A DNA stretch of 64,000 nucleotides from assembly GCA_028673005.1 (NCBI GenBank), contig CM054118.1, forward strand, positions 92,852,858 to 92,916,857, read 5' to 3'. A program made the position numbers and the translations under genes. The notes below the pieces were generated by a model. The model was given only the letters and a program-made list of their open reading frames with translations. It made no database searches and had not been told where the DNA came from. The stretch is from Tanypteryx hageni. Taxonomy: Eukaryota; Arthropoda; Insecta; Odonata; Petaluridae. Position 1 is the stretch's first letter; every line of letters starts with the position of its first letter. Of the stretch, positions 46,311 to 57,494 are shown in pieces.

Positions 46311-47810
46311 GCGGATCCACATACTCTTGACCAACTGAAGGCAAGAATCAGGAGCGTCGTTGCGATTATCTTTTAAGAAATGCCTCAGTCTGTGTCAGAA
46401 AACATTCTACAGAGAGCATGTTCGTAGTGTTGGTCACTCTTAGCAATTTATTCGAGATTGTTTTAAATAAATATTTTTGAATATCGTCGTAATTGAATCA
46501 CAAACAGTTTCGAGTTTCTACTTAAATTATATCTTGATATATTGTTATTTTTCATGGTTTTCAAATAAAAATCACCCTGCAGAAGCAACATTAGGTCGAA
46601 AATATTGTCTGAAGAATATTTTAAAGATCGGGAAGCGCTAAAATATGAAAACAGAATCAACTTTGTCACTAATGCCCGCCCCTTTTCTGGTTTCTTGGTG
46701 GATATGTACATAACTTACTTAATCATTAAACATTATCAAAGAAATTACTATCGGCGCCGAAAATTTTAAAAATGATCTTAAAATTTAAGTATATAGGAAT
46801 GAAAAGAATACAGAAATGAACAATTCACTGATTCTTACATAAGTAGGACAAAATGCATGAAGTTTATACTTCATTTTACATTCCACGCGTAGCTCAAGAT
46901 TTTCGTTTACATTATCGATTTCAGAAAGGCTTAATATTAGACTTTTAGCAAAATTAAGAAGTTAAATCTTTTTGACCTCTCGTCGTAAAAATGAATCACA
47001 ACTACTATGAAGATATTTATCGTTTTGTTCTGCGCACTGCTAAACCAACTTGGTGTCAAAGGAAAAATGAAATTTCATTATTTTGAATGACGCAAGCAGA
47101 AACTGCCGATTGAGATTTCCGAAGCCATAAACTTGGCGTCTCCTAATCGCAAATAATGAAAATAAGGTTGGGGCAAGCGTCTCTCGAGGAACTCTCGGCA
47201 ATTTATAGAAAATTATCCTTTAGAAAAGAGGTCCTTGTTTGTTAGGTCAGATGGCAAGAAGCTATTTTCACAAAGCCTCGCACACCATCGCTAATGCCAC
47301 CCTTCCACATTTGTTTTGATGGTTTTATCTTGTTGGCTAATCCGTTTGGAAGCCTAATATTTCCTGGAATCCCATCGATACTGCGCAACACCCCCCAAAT
47401 CTGCGCACAAGTGGTAAATGTGAGTTGGTCTTAATATTTGATAGAGCGCTTGTCCTTCGATTTTAATATCCAGGTGTGCTTTACACTGAGCTGGGTTATT
47501 TATGTATACCAAGAACAATAATCCATTAGTATTGAACTCATAGTTAACTCTTTAAAAATTAATAGTTAAAAATGAAAGTCTCTTTTATATTTTGTCAAGC
47601 CGTCACATATGTAATTATTGTCTCGTAAAATCCATCTATGGATCTTTTGTTGCTCCCCTGTCACCTAACACGTACGGTTTTGATACACATGATTTATTGC
47701 CAATAATTACTATCAGAGAGTCACATAACTTGGGCAAAATCACATTTTATCCCTTATCCGTCTATTATTTCGCGATTTAAAGAACCCATAACCACTATCG
47801 GCGATTAATT
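46311..47810. other. AT-rich intergenic DNA
   Basis: No supported feature. Confidence 0.4.
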
Positions 47811-47814
47811 AGAC

Positions 47815-48355
47815 TTCTTCTTCTTCCCTCCCCTCCTCTCCTCACCCCCTCATCCCTCATCCCCTCCCTCTCTTTCCCTTAACCCCGTTGTTGGAGGTTG
47901 TGATATGCGACCATTGAACAGGTCCCTCATTTCCTCTACCCCATCGCCTCCCCCCTCCCGACCCTACAACCCTCCTGCATCTAAAGGACTTTATCTCTGC
48001 CGAGAGTTAAAAAGAGAACACCCTGAGAGGCCATTGCCTCTTCCTCCCCAAAAATCCCCATTTTTCCGACATCCGCACTCACTTTCCCTTGTGTTCCCTC
48101 CTTCCGCCACAATGCCTGCCTCTCCTCCCCCTTCTCCTCCCCCTCCCCTCCTCCCCCTTCTCCTCCTCCCCCTTCTCCTCCCCCTTCTCCTCCTCTCCCT
48201 TCTCCTCCTCGCCCTTCTCCCCCTCCTTCCCTCTCCCTCCTCCCCTCCCCCTCCTCCCCATCTCCCCCCTCCTCCCCATCTCCCCCCTCCTCCCCATCTC
48301 CGCCCTCCTCCCCATCTCCCCCCTCCTCCCATTCTCCCCCCTCCCGCCACCTCTC
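47815..48355. repeat. Polypyrimidine satellite
   Basis: Nearly pure C/T on the plus strand. 48120-48240 has CTCCTCCCCCTTCTCCTCCT-type units and 48240-48350 has about six 18-bp units, CCTCCCCATCTCCCCCCT. The long open frames here on both strands are artefacts of low complexity. Confidence 0.9.
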
Positions 48356-48359
48356 TGAC

Positions 48360-49625
48360 CCCTACTCGTAGATAACAACGCCCTGGCTGCGTGTGACGTT
48401 AATTCCCTTTCTGACATGTGGAGCTTGCATAAATGGATGTCGATGTACGTTTGACCCCTCAGCCGCCACACTCGCTCGACTTAGGCACTCCGAGACCCCG
48501 CCATGTGACCTCGGGGGGTCAAGGTGTTGCGCAAGTCCCGACGGCACTGGGTGCGCATTCGTGGAAGTCTCTATACGTCACCCTCTCGTTATTCGCCGCT
48601 TCCTTTCGAGATTTTTTGGCGCTAAGAAGCCTAATGTCGAGTGACATGAATCGCTCGGCGATTTCCCACTCGAATGTAGAGTCGATGGTTTGATAAAAAA
48701 ACAGACTCTTTAGTGCTTTACGATACAATTACGGTCTGTTTTAGCCCCAGATAAAACAAAATGCTGTTAAAAAATTCTTCTATGAGCATAAAGACACCAT
48801 TTTTAAGTATACTAAATTATGTTCATCATCCGATCAAAATAGAATATTAAAAAAGTGAATTACAAATAAAATTTCGAAGCTAGTTGTATGAATTGAGTAA
48901 TTCTCAATTAAGTTGTGAATTTTTTTAACACAAGAAACTCACTTGTGTCGCTCACCGCCGTTTTTGCGTGTTCTCCGACGGATTTTTTTAACACAAAAAA
49001 TAATGCATTTGTATAAAAGTTCTGCAGGAGTTGCTATGTTCTTATACTCGTTTTGCTCATAAATATCGCCGACATAAAAAAAACGTTTCTCTCCATTTTC
49101 GTGAACTCTTTAAAGCGAACGCTTCGACATAGTCGGGTAAAAAAAGGACGGTGAACCACACCATATTCTCTTTTTATTCGTGTCTATGTAAAGCGAATAA
49201 TAACGGAATCGAACCGTGGGACAGAGAAGACCGCGAAGGCGACACGGATTTGACTCATTCGGTGAGATACGAGGAAGTAACTTTGGCCCTTTAAAAAAAA
49301 GGGAGCTTTCTGAATTGAGACGTGGAGTCGCTCGCGCTGAGAAACGCGGAAAGGCCGAAGAAAATGAATTTTGAACTGGCTGTCGGCTGATAGCGGACTT
49401 ATGTTGCACGATCAGTGACTAATGGGAAGGCAACATCTAGGTCAAGTTCCTTTGCCTTGTATTCCACCGGCTTCGAAAACAACGCCCAAAATTCATTCCA
49501 AATGCAATTCCACGTGCTCTAAACGCTTGTTTTCGATTGCCAACGCACCATATTGACCGTCCGAACGTGGAATTGGCATCCAACCGCGCGGACGTGCGTG
49601 GAGCGGTCGATCGTGACCGTAAGAC
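48360..49625. other. Intergenic DNA
   Basis: Higher GC between 48370 and 48660, then AT-rich. No gene motif recognised. Confidence 0.4.
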
Positions 49626-49629
49626 AAAA

Positions 49630-50315
49630 AACTCTGATGTGGCCACCACATGACTTTCTCCATACCTGTAATATTTCTAAGAATTCCAAATAGGTTAAAT
49701 GATAATGAATATTTTAAGAAACTGCGAGATAAATTGAAAGACTTGACAAAGAACAGAAATAAACTCTAACTGTAGCCTTCTGATATTTGATATAGCCACG
49801 AAGCTCCAACAATTAAGACTAAGATGTAACTAAGCGTAAAGTGTTTACAATAGTCGCCGGTAGGTGGTGTGGTGGGGCAGCCAGAAAATATAGTTTTTAA
49901 AATATCTCTTAATGGGGGAAAATGTTCCAAACAAAGATTGTATAAAATTAATTTTTCTACAACTTTTATTCCAATACTTTTTTATATTAATCAAATAATA
50001 AACCAAATATAGAAAAAACGGATAACTGACAAGAGCAAACCCCCCCTTCCGGTTGGCCGATTTTTACCAAATACTAATCAGTTCTTGTCCATTTAACAAA
50101 AATGTCAAATCTAAAATTTCGCGTAGACTTGATTAATAGTTTTTGCGTTACAGCACCCAAAAAATTCTATCACATACACTCTCTCACGCACACGCAGACA
50201 TCATCGAGAAAATGGTCAAAACGTGTTCAGGGGACCTCAAAACATATTTCCGTTGAAATCTCGTAATCGATTTTTTTCATGAAATACTTACCCCTATATG
50301 TACTGGGTACGTATT
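49630..50315 (-). repeat. Unknown interspersed repeat, copy B (inverted)
   Basis: Reverse complement of the repeat at 41065-41705. The two copies are about 8.5 kb apart in opposite orientation. Confidence 0.7.
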
Positions 50316-52134
50316 GAGAAAGTAACGAGGCGTTTCTCGTCAAATCGTTTGTTTGTTTGATTTCTCCCGAACGACGGACTTCCACAAATTTGCGCAACAA
50401 ATCTGCCCAATTGATGGCAGCAGCCATGAAGAAACTCATCTCGAGTCCGCAAATGCCCGCGGTCGCAAGGTCGCCTCTGTGACATTGGACGGAGGCGTAT
50501 CGCCTGACGTCTTTTCCGACAAATGCAGATATTGGCCGCTGCCGGATTGCCCTTTCGCTGTCCCGATAGCGAGTTCAAAGGGGAGAAGACTTCCCGTCGT
50601 CCGAATATTCTGGACGGTTTTTAAATCTCGATCATCTCACGTTTATAAAACATAAACTCCTCACGAGGATCGGTAAGCTTGCACCCAGTTCATCTTGATC
50701 AAGGCCGATCCTTTTGCTGAGGCGTGACCAGCTTCGAGGGCCATGACTGTTGTCCTTTCTGAAGGGAGATGAAAATAAAAAAATCCACCTGTCAATGAGC
50801 GCAAGATAGATCTGGCGCATGTGTCGACATAACGTCTCTTGGGGGTCATTTACTTCGGAAGTAATGTCGTACTGAATGAGTTATCAGCGGTGCACAGCGT
50901 AAATGACAAAAGCTCGTTTTTCGGCAACCGGTCGCTACATGTGAAGTTCGCTGACCGTGACAAAGCGCCGTCTAATCTTTTGGCAAAGTGCGCCAAATCC
51001 TTCACAGTTAGAGGCACGCATTTGTGCATAAATTATGAATAAACTCTTTCTTCGGTTCGCTTTAAATTCGTTAACAAAGACTTTTAAAGAAAACGTAAAC
51101 GTTTCTTGGAGAGCAATCTCACAGGTTTCCAAGAATCTGTTTATTCGGGCGTTATATCAACATAATGACTAGGCACGACTATTCAGGTCAAAGATTTTCG
51201 TTTGATTTATGAGTAAGCGTCCTCATTGCCGCCGTTTAATGGTCATTAAAAGGTCACTTGGCAAATGATCTGAAAGCGAAGATTTGCTTATCAATCGCTC
51301 TTTATTCGAGAGCGCGATAGTATCGCCGCATTCTCATCGTGCGATGTTTATCCTAACATAGAAGCAGCGGAGGCCATTTCATTAACGAGGTTTATAGTAT
51401 TATTATCATCGTAGAACTATCCGTCTCCTTTTGATTTGATTTGATCGTTTTATACAAAATGGAAAATCGATTTAAAATTAATTATCCGCTAAACCCCCTT
51501 TAGGTCCAACTGATTCAATCTCTGATCTCGAAGTTCTTCTTAAGGATTAAGTAAATTGCAGGGTATGTGGCGAAAAATATATTTTCATGGTCCCTTCTGG
51601 AAAGAAACTTCAAAATTTGATATTCTGCAAGAATCCATTGATAATCTATTTATTTTTCTTAAATTTAACGGACATCAACGGGAACTTTTACCTTCAAAGG
51701 AATCGCATCCATCAAGTAGAACAGGAGTGCACCCATTTCAAAAACTTGCACGGCCCAAAATCGACCTTGGCTGAAACTAAGCGGGCCGCACCATGGCGAA
51801 ACAGGAAGAACCGGACTTAGGCTGCAGAATTTAACAAACGCCGAGCTCTAAGCTGTTGCGCGAGGTGATGTCAGACGTAATAAAGTGAAATCATTTCAGC
51901 AGTAAAATATTTTAAAGTTTCATTGTTACATTGGATTTTTATCAAACTCAAGGTTTTTTTTTGATCCGGAAGCCCTTATATCAAAGTCATAACTCGAAGA
52001 GATGGAAGACATCCGATTTGGCAGTTGCGTAATTGGGAGACGGCGCTAAAAGAGCATAAATTGGAAAAAAATCTCAAACGCGCATAATTTATTCTATATA
52101 TTAAAAAAATGTTTCAATAAAATCTTTTTGAATG
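50316..52134. other. Intergenic DNA
   Basis: No supported gene. Short open stretches near 50353-50655 and 50839-51042 have no recognisable domain. Confidence 0.4.
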
Positions 52135-52142
52135 GCCTATGG

Positions 52143-52445
52143 CAGGGGTGGTCTACCGGCGGCTCTGGAGGCTCTTTGAGAGTTGATATGCGGCTCTTGA
52201 AAAGTTTTGCTTCCTTACATAGTATACCGCAATTTTCCGATTAGGGAATTGTCGAATTCAAGGATTACCAGAAGTTCCACCAAATAAAACAGTAAGCTTT
52301 TGTTTTTATTGTTATTATTGTATGCATCAGCAGCTGCATTGTGCGTTAAATATTTTTTATCAGCTCATTACACGTTGCTGCGGCTCTTCGGTGATATGCA
52401 TTGCAGTATTGTGGCTCCTGTTATGGCCCAGGTTGGCCAACCCCG
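52143..52445. mobile_element. Non-autonomous hAT element (303 bp)
   Basis: Begins CAGGGGTGGTCTACC and ends, on the other strand, CGGGGTTGGCCAACC. The flanking octamers GCCTATGG (52135) and GTCTATAG (52446) match at six of eight positions. The interior has repeated GCGGCTCTT units. No coding. Confidence 0.65.
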
Positions 52446-52467
52446 GTCTATAGTAGACAAAGGGTCC

Positions 52468-52502
52468 GAGCCGTCGAAAAAATGTTTCCAATGGCGCCGG
52501 CG
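52468..52502. repeat. Left arm of an inverted repeat split by Transib
   Basis: GTCGAAAAAATGTTTCCA with GGCGCCGGCG. Its diverged inverse (TGGAAACTATTTTCGAC) is at 55118-55134, just beyond the right end of the Transib element. Confidence 0.55.
52498..52502. repeat. Transib target-site duplication, left
   Basis: CGGCG, identical to 55091-55095. Transib elements make 5-bp, GC-rich duplications. Confidence 0.85.
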
Positions 52503-52541
52503 CACAGTGGTCAATATCGTGAATCTAGCTGGACAAAATTC
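52503..52541 (+). repeat. Left terminal inverted repeat, 23-RSS-like
   Basis: Heptamer CACAGTG 52503-52509, spacer 52510-52532 (23 bp), nonamer-like ACAAAATTC 52533-52541 (seven of nine match the RSS consensus). The heptamer is identical to the vertebrate RSS consensus. Confidence 0.85.
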
Positions 52542-52807
52542 CAAATATAGTTTTACTCAGGATATAATGTATAAATAAAATGTAGTCCTGAGCAAAATAC
52601 TAAGAAATAACGCATTAACCCAAAATTGACCAACTTCCGAGCTTGGTATGAGACATTTCAATGATTTAAGTGCTACACATTTGTATGAAATATTGGGCGA
52701 ATCTTTTAAAATTAAAACAAAAAACATTATGGACACAAATCGCGTTTCCGCAGCACCCAAGAGGTAGAGATTTCGGCGCGTTTTTTATAGTGGTTCCCCG
52801 CGCCGCG

Positions 52808-52853
52808 TGGATTAGGCCTAAGCTACGGCGCGCCGTAGCGTAGGACTAATCCA
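52808..52853. repeat. 46-bp GC-centred palindrome inside Transib
   Basis: Two 23-nt arms without a loop, TGGATTAGGCCTAAGC... against its inverse, matching at 21 of 23 positions, with centre GGCG/CGCC at 52830/52831. Confidence 0.9.
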
Positions 52854-53043
52854 TTTTTCAGAGTGCTTTAATAAAATCAAATCTTATTTAAATACATTTT
52901 ATCGGTTATAATTTGAACACCTACTCGTGTTCACTTTCTGACTCAGAATCACAATAAAAGCTCAATAAAATTTCTGAATTTTCTGTCTGAGAAGTGCCCG
53001 ACATAGAGGGCTGTTCAAGTAAGCTAAATAATTCTGAAGTCAG

Positions 53044-54481
53044 TTAGTCCTTTTTTCGTTGTGAACGTGTCCTGTAATGAGCAATGACGGAATCTGATGT
53101 AATGAGTAACATATGCAGCAAGTCCACCATGGTACTTGTTCTTGAGAACTTGCGCGTGTGACTCTCTCTAAATATTTTGCAGTCTTTGTGTCGGGCTTCT
53201 TGTGCATCTTCTGACAGTTGACCAATAGGCAGCAAACAAGATTTAATTATAGCCGGTCCACGTCTGGCAGAGTTTCCATCATTTGTTGTGCCACATCCGG
53301 GCTTAGGAATGTCCACCAATAAACCCATTTCAGAGCGAAATTTTCTTTGTACTTCTTCTTTCCTTTCACTTGCTTTTTTCTTATCTTCTGAATCTCTTAT
53401 TTGCCATTTCTTTAGATTACGTCGGTAGGCGATATGAAGAAGGCACTCGAAACACCGAATCCAGGCATGTAGTACTGATATTCCAAAGTCGTGCGTAGTA
53501 ATATCATGCACATTCATTGAGTGACTTAAAATGATATTGTTCATTTCTTTGGGGCTATCTCCACACATGCAACATTTCTGCGCAGACACTTCTGTGATAG
53601 CACTACATACTTTTCTATCAACCATGGTTCAAGCTTTTGTTTCACCAATATATCTTTTCCTCTCATTTCAACTTTTGTGGGAGACGAGTTATTTGTTCTT
53701 CAAGCTTCTTTATTTCTATTTTGCATAATTCTGCCGTCTCCTTTTCAAATAATAATTTAATAGGCCTACAATACCTGGTCGAGGAAGGATGTTTATTTCG
53801 CCACACAATAGTTTTTTCATTATCAGAATCTACTGAAAGTTGCAGTGGGACTATGGACACAACAAACAAATCAGAATCCTTCTCCACTAAATTTCTGTTT
53901 GTATGTGCTTTGGCCAGAGCTCCTATTGCGCCTCCATTTGAAAATCATCATAAATGCTGTTTCACATCCAATGTCTACTTCCGCTATCGCATCAGATTGA
54001 ACAGATAGCACTCTTTGAATAGTATGATCAAGAAGGGCCTGTAATTTTATTTCTGCAGATTTCTCGGTAATTGTGATAGACTCTTCTATAGGATAGCACT
54101 TTACCTTTGACTCGATAATGAAGTAGTAGGCTGGGTATATATCTGAATTTTTTGCCTTTGCTTGCGATCGGATCAAGGTGTACTGATTTTAACCATTTTT
54201 CCATGCTTCATCAGATGTATATGGTATTGGCGCCTGAGTGAGAGAACGAAATGCCTTTATTCCTGTAGCACAGTTGATGTTTCACTTTCAACTATTTTCG
54301 GGAAAGTTATATTTCCACCCAGCAACTTGTCATTCTTCTTTAAAAATCCTTTTAGTGTTCTGTGGCTTTCGGTCAATTTTGAAGAGATTTGTAAGCAAAA
54401 GTTATGAACCCTTTCCCTTAGCTTCTCTTTCACACTTTCTGAACCGTTTTCTTGTCCCAAATCATTCAATACATATGCCAA
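53044..54481 (-). pseudogene. RAG1-like (Transib) transposase, broken
   Basis: Read downstream on the minus strand: RERVHNFCLQISSKL and GFLKKNDKLLGGNITF (54257-54481); ITEKSAEIKLQALLDHTIQR and KWRRNRSSGQSTYKQKF (53871-54176); after a frameshift near 53885, IVWRNKHPSSTRYCRPIKLL (53663-53887); then CCMCGDSPKEM, LHAWIRCFECLLHIAYR, ERKEEVQRKFRSEMGLLVDI and TNDGNSARR, joined directly to LLPIGQLSEDAQEARHKDCK and MVDLLHMLLITSD (53044-53625). These align in order with RAG1 core: the TCDGMGD block, the MNGNFARKL region and the E962 block WASEGNES. Family members usually read GCDG where this copy has RRNR. A stretch is missing between NSARR and LLPIG. Confidence 0.7.
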
Positions 54482-55051
54482 AACACTTAAATATAGTTTA
54501 TACTTTTATCGGGTTTCTTCCGCCAAACCTCAAAAAACGCTCGGCGAGAAATGGTTCCGGCTAAAAAAATGAATAACGTGTGATTCGGCAACTTTCGGCA
54601 GCTGATTTCAGCACTTAATCTTCGATTCATCTTAACCCATAAAGCAAAGGAAATGCTCAACATTGGTCAACATTTTTATAGGTCTTTAGAAAGTTTATAT
54701 TTGAAAATAATTTATGTAAACTTCGTTGTCCATATTCCACGCACAGTAAATATATATTAAAGAAATGTATTTCGATGATTTATAGTACGTTATACCATAC
54801 ATACCTTCTGAGGTGATATCTATAAAGGAGAACAAAATCGGCTTGCTAACACTCACAAAATCGCACTTTTACTTCAAAGGAGGAAAAGCGACCGAGAGCG
54901 GCTCTGAGGGCCGCATGCGATTGAGGGACAATTATGACGGTCTCGGTTCCATTAGCCTTTGTTAAATTGGTAAATTGTTTCATTTTTGATTTAAACGAGA
55001 ATTTCTTTGTAACTTGTGATAGAAGGTATGTTGTATGACACTTACTAAAAT

Positions 55052-55090
55052 GGATTTTGTCCAGCTAGGTTCACGATATTGACCTCTGTG
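55052..55090 (-). repeat. Right terminal inverted repeat, 23-RSS-like
   Basis: On the minus strand: heptamer CACAGAG (55084-55090), 23-bp spacer (55061-55083), then ACAAAATCC (55052-55060), eight of nine matching the RSS nonamer consensus. Confidence 0.85.
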
Positions 55091-55095
55091 CGGCG
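55091..55095. repeat. Transib target-site duplication, right
   Basis: CGGCG, identical to the left flank. Confidence 0.85.
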
Positions 55096-55099
55096 GGTC

Positions 55100-56920
55100 G
55101 CGTGTTGCCCGCCCTAATGGAAACTATTTTCGACATTTCGGTGATTTAGAAGAACAGGACATGGAGAATTCCAACGAGACAAAAATGACTTCATCCGAAG
55201 AGAAGATAAACTTTGTATAAAATCAATGTATAAATACCCTTTCAAGTCACAGGCAATGTAAGATAAAACGCTGGTACGGAAGTATGCTCCGAGTGTATCA
55301 ATAACACGGCTAAGAATGTATGTAAAAATAATAAATTGAAATAAATATGATAAAATTCCAGACTTGGCCATGGCTAAAGAAGAGTATGCATAAATAAAAG
55401 AACGTAGGTGGCGTTAGTTGAAGTAAGGGCAGATAAAAGCATCTCATGCTATACAAAAGAGACATTAAAAATGCTGCGAGGACTGGTTTATGAGGGAGAG
55501 AGATAATATTATATGAAGGGAGGGAAAATATTGCGTGGTGCCGATAGGCTGTTTTACGGGAAAGACAGCTCCGATAGCCACAAAATTGTCGGAAAAACCG
55601 ACCGCGCATTTCCTCAACAAAGACCCCTACCTCAGAGGTGCCACATTGATCGTTGATTCTAGAAATAATCGGATTTATTTTCATCAAAACTTTAATTCCA
55701 GCCTTTAGATGAGCTCAGTAATTTATTTTTGTGTTTGATTTGAAATATTAATCAACATTAATGATGATAATAACTAGGAATTTGGACGTTATAGTTATAA
55801 TATGCGTGAAATTTATCCATTGATGTTAAATTTAATCATTTAAAACTGATAATTTATCTTTGAAAACAATTGTTTCGCTAATGTCAACATTGCAAACAAT
55901 ATTTTTCCATTTAATTTGTGCGATTCTTTGAATCATATTTTAAAATTTCCGTATTCAGATAAAGAAACGCTTTTTTGTGTAGGCGGAAATATAAAGAGTT
56001 ACTGAATCTCATGAAACATTAGTGGTGACATTGTCGTTATTTAGCAGTTCCTGTTACCTCCTCTCGCACATGAAAATTAAGCGTCGGCATTTTTAAACGA
56101 GGAAGTTTGTAACGTGCTGAATTGTTTGATTTATGGTGGAGAAATCTGAGTAAGCAAACTATTCAGTGTCATCGGAGTTCCTCCCTTCACTTCATATTAT
56201 TCCTTAAAATTATAATTTCATTCCAAAAAACCATAAATCAGCCGTGTCATTTTATTCATATATATTGAACTACGTAACTTACCCAAAAGCATATTTTCGC
56301 AAAAGTCAATGGCTGAGTATTGCTATATTGACAAATATGACTCGGTACCGAGGTTACTTATCAGGTATATTTGCGTGGATGCATCATTAGTTGCTACGGA
56401 ACCTGCACCCTAGATACGCTTTTAAAATAAAGATTTCGATAAAAAGGTTCAGGAAACGGAGAAAAATTGTATTTGCTTGTCATTTGTCATTGTGTTTTAG
56501 TTTAAGTTTGAAATAACAACTTACTTTGTCATACTGGCTTCTTGAATGTCGTTGAATATTTTTTCTTGATATGGATGAGTTTAAATAAAACAGAACATAA
56601 TGAAACGATATTGTGTGTACTTGTACAGTTATGCAAACCTTCCATTGTTCTTTTACAATATAAAACTAAGCAAATAGTCTCATGAAATTAAATGTATCAA
56701 CTTAAACTTTAATTTAAATCTCAATTTTTGCTTATTTTTGGGAAACATTCTTTCGTGAGATTTATGATAAATAACACCACACTCAGTGCCTGTTTTTTTA
56801 AACCGACAATTTGTTTTATGAAATTATCCCTTACATTCGAATATTAAATACGCATTGATTGATATTCTCCTCTGACGAAGGCGTTAATTCGTGGAAAAAC
56901 ACTATAAAACAGATTAAAGA
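55100..56920. other. AT-rich intergenic DNA
   Basis: Apart from the right arm of the split inverted repeat (to about 55145), no supported feature. An open stretch at 55310-55687 (minus) lacks motifs. Confidence 0.4.
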
Positions 56921-56926
56921 ATATAA

Positions 56927-57040
56927 CTTAATAATTTCCACTAATTTTATTTTCGCGACTGGTTTCGCATTTACTGCGTAGTCATTTACGATGATGCAGT
57001 AGAACCAATCGCGGAAATAAAATTTATGGAAGATATTAAG
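56927..57040. mobile_element. Foldback miniature element (114 bp)
   Basis: CTTAATAATTTCCACTAATT at the left is inverted at the right end (AATTTATGGAAGATATTAAG). The inner part also pairs (TTTTCGCGACTGGTTTCGCA region; TACTGC/GCAGTA near the centre). It looks like a hairpin-forming miniature transposon. Superfamily not assigned. Confidence 0.7.
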
Positions 57041-57494
57041 TATTATTTTTATTCCATTTAAAATTTTTGGAAATTGGAAACGCCATGAATTAATACAATG
57101 CTTTAACTTTATGCCTTGTCATTGGAAGGGTCAGAAAGTCTCCGTCTCTTTTTCCTTTCTCCCAGTGCCACTTTAAAATGCATAGTTTGCTTTTTATTTC
57201 CACGTAAAACTCGACATCTTATGGTGCACATTTAATATTATATAATTAATGAATAATAATGAATATAACAAGATAAATACTTGTTAATCTAATCAATCTA
57301 AAGGAGGAATATTCAAGCGTAATCCTCTATCATTCTTTGCCTTTATCGCAATTTGTTAATGTCATTATTCATACATCACCACGTTTTTCCAAAAATAACG
57401 ATCGTTTTAAAATTGCAAACCAAATAAAATAAGTTACTTTTTTTGGTGGTAAATTATCTTCAATCTGAATAAATATTTATTTTGAGGTGGTGAT

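Larger units (their letters stand above)
52503..55090 (-). mobile_element. Transib-type DNA transposon (RAG1-related), defective
   Basis: 2588-bp element with ~39-bp terminal inverted repeats differing at about two positions and a perfect 5-bp duplication, CGGCG. Each end is a heptamer (CACAGTG left, CACAGAG right), exactly 23 bp, then ACAAAATTC or ACAAAATCC. That is the layout of a V(D)J 23-RSS (CACAGTG-23-ACAAAAACC). The minus-strand coding remnant 53044-54481 resembles RAG1 core blocks in order. It carries frameshifts, an internal deletion and a changed catalytic Asp, so the element can no longer move by itself. Confidence 0.85.

Noticed and set aside
47905..48471. Long open frames on both strands (about 120-156 codons)
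   Set aside because: They arise from the C/T-rich satellite; Pro/Ser/Leu or Gly/Arg-only translations with no domain.
56870..56905. Hammerhead-like CTGACGA near the foldback element
   Set aside because: No GAAA at proper spacing and no pairing stem I.
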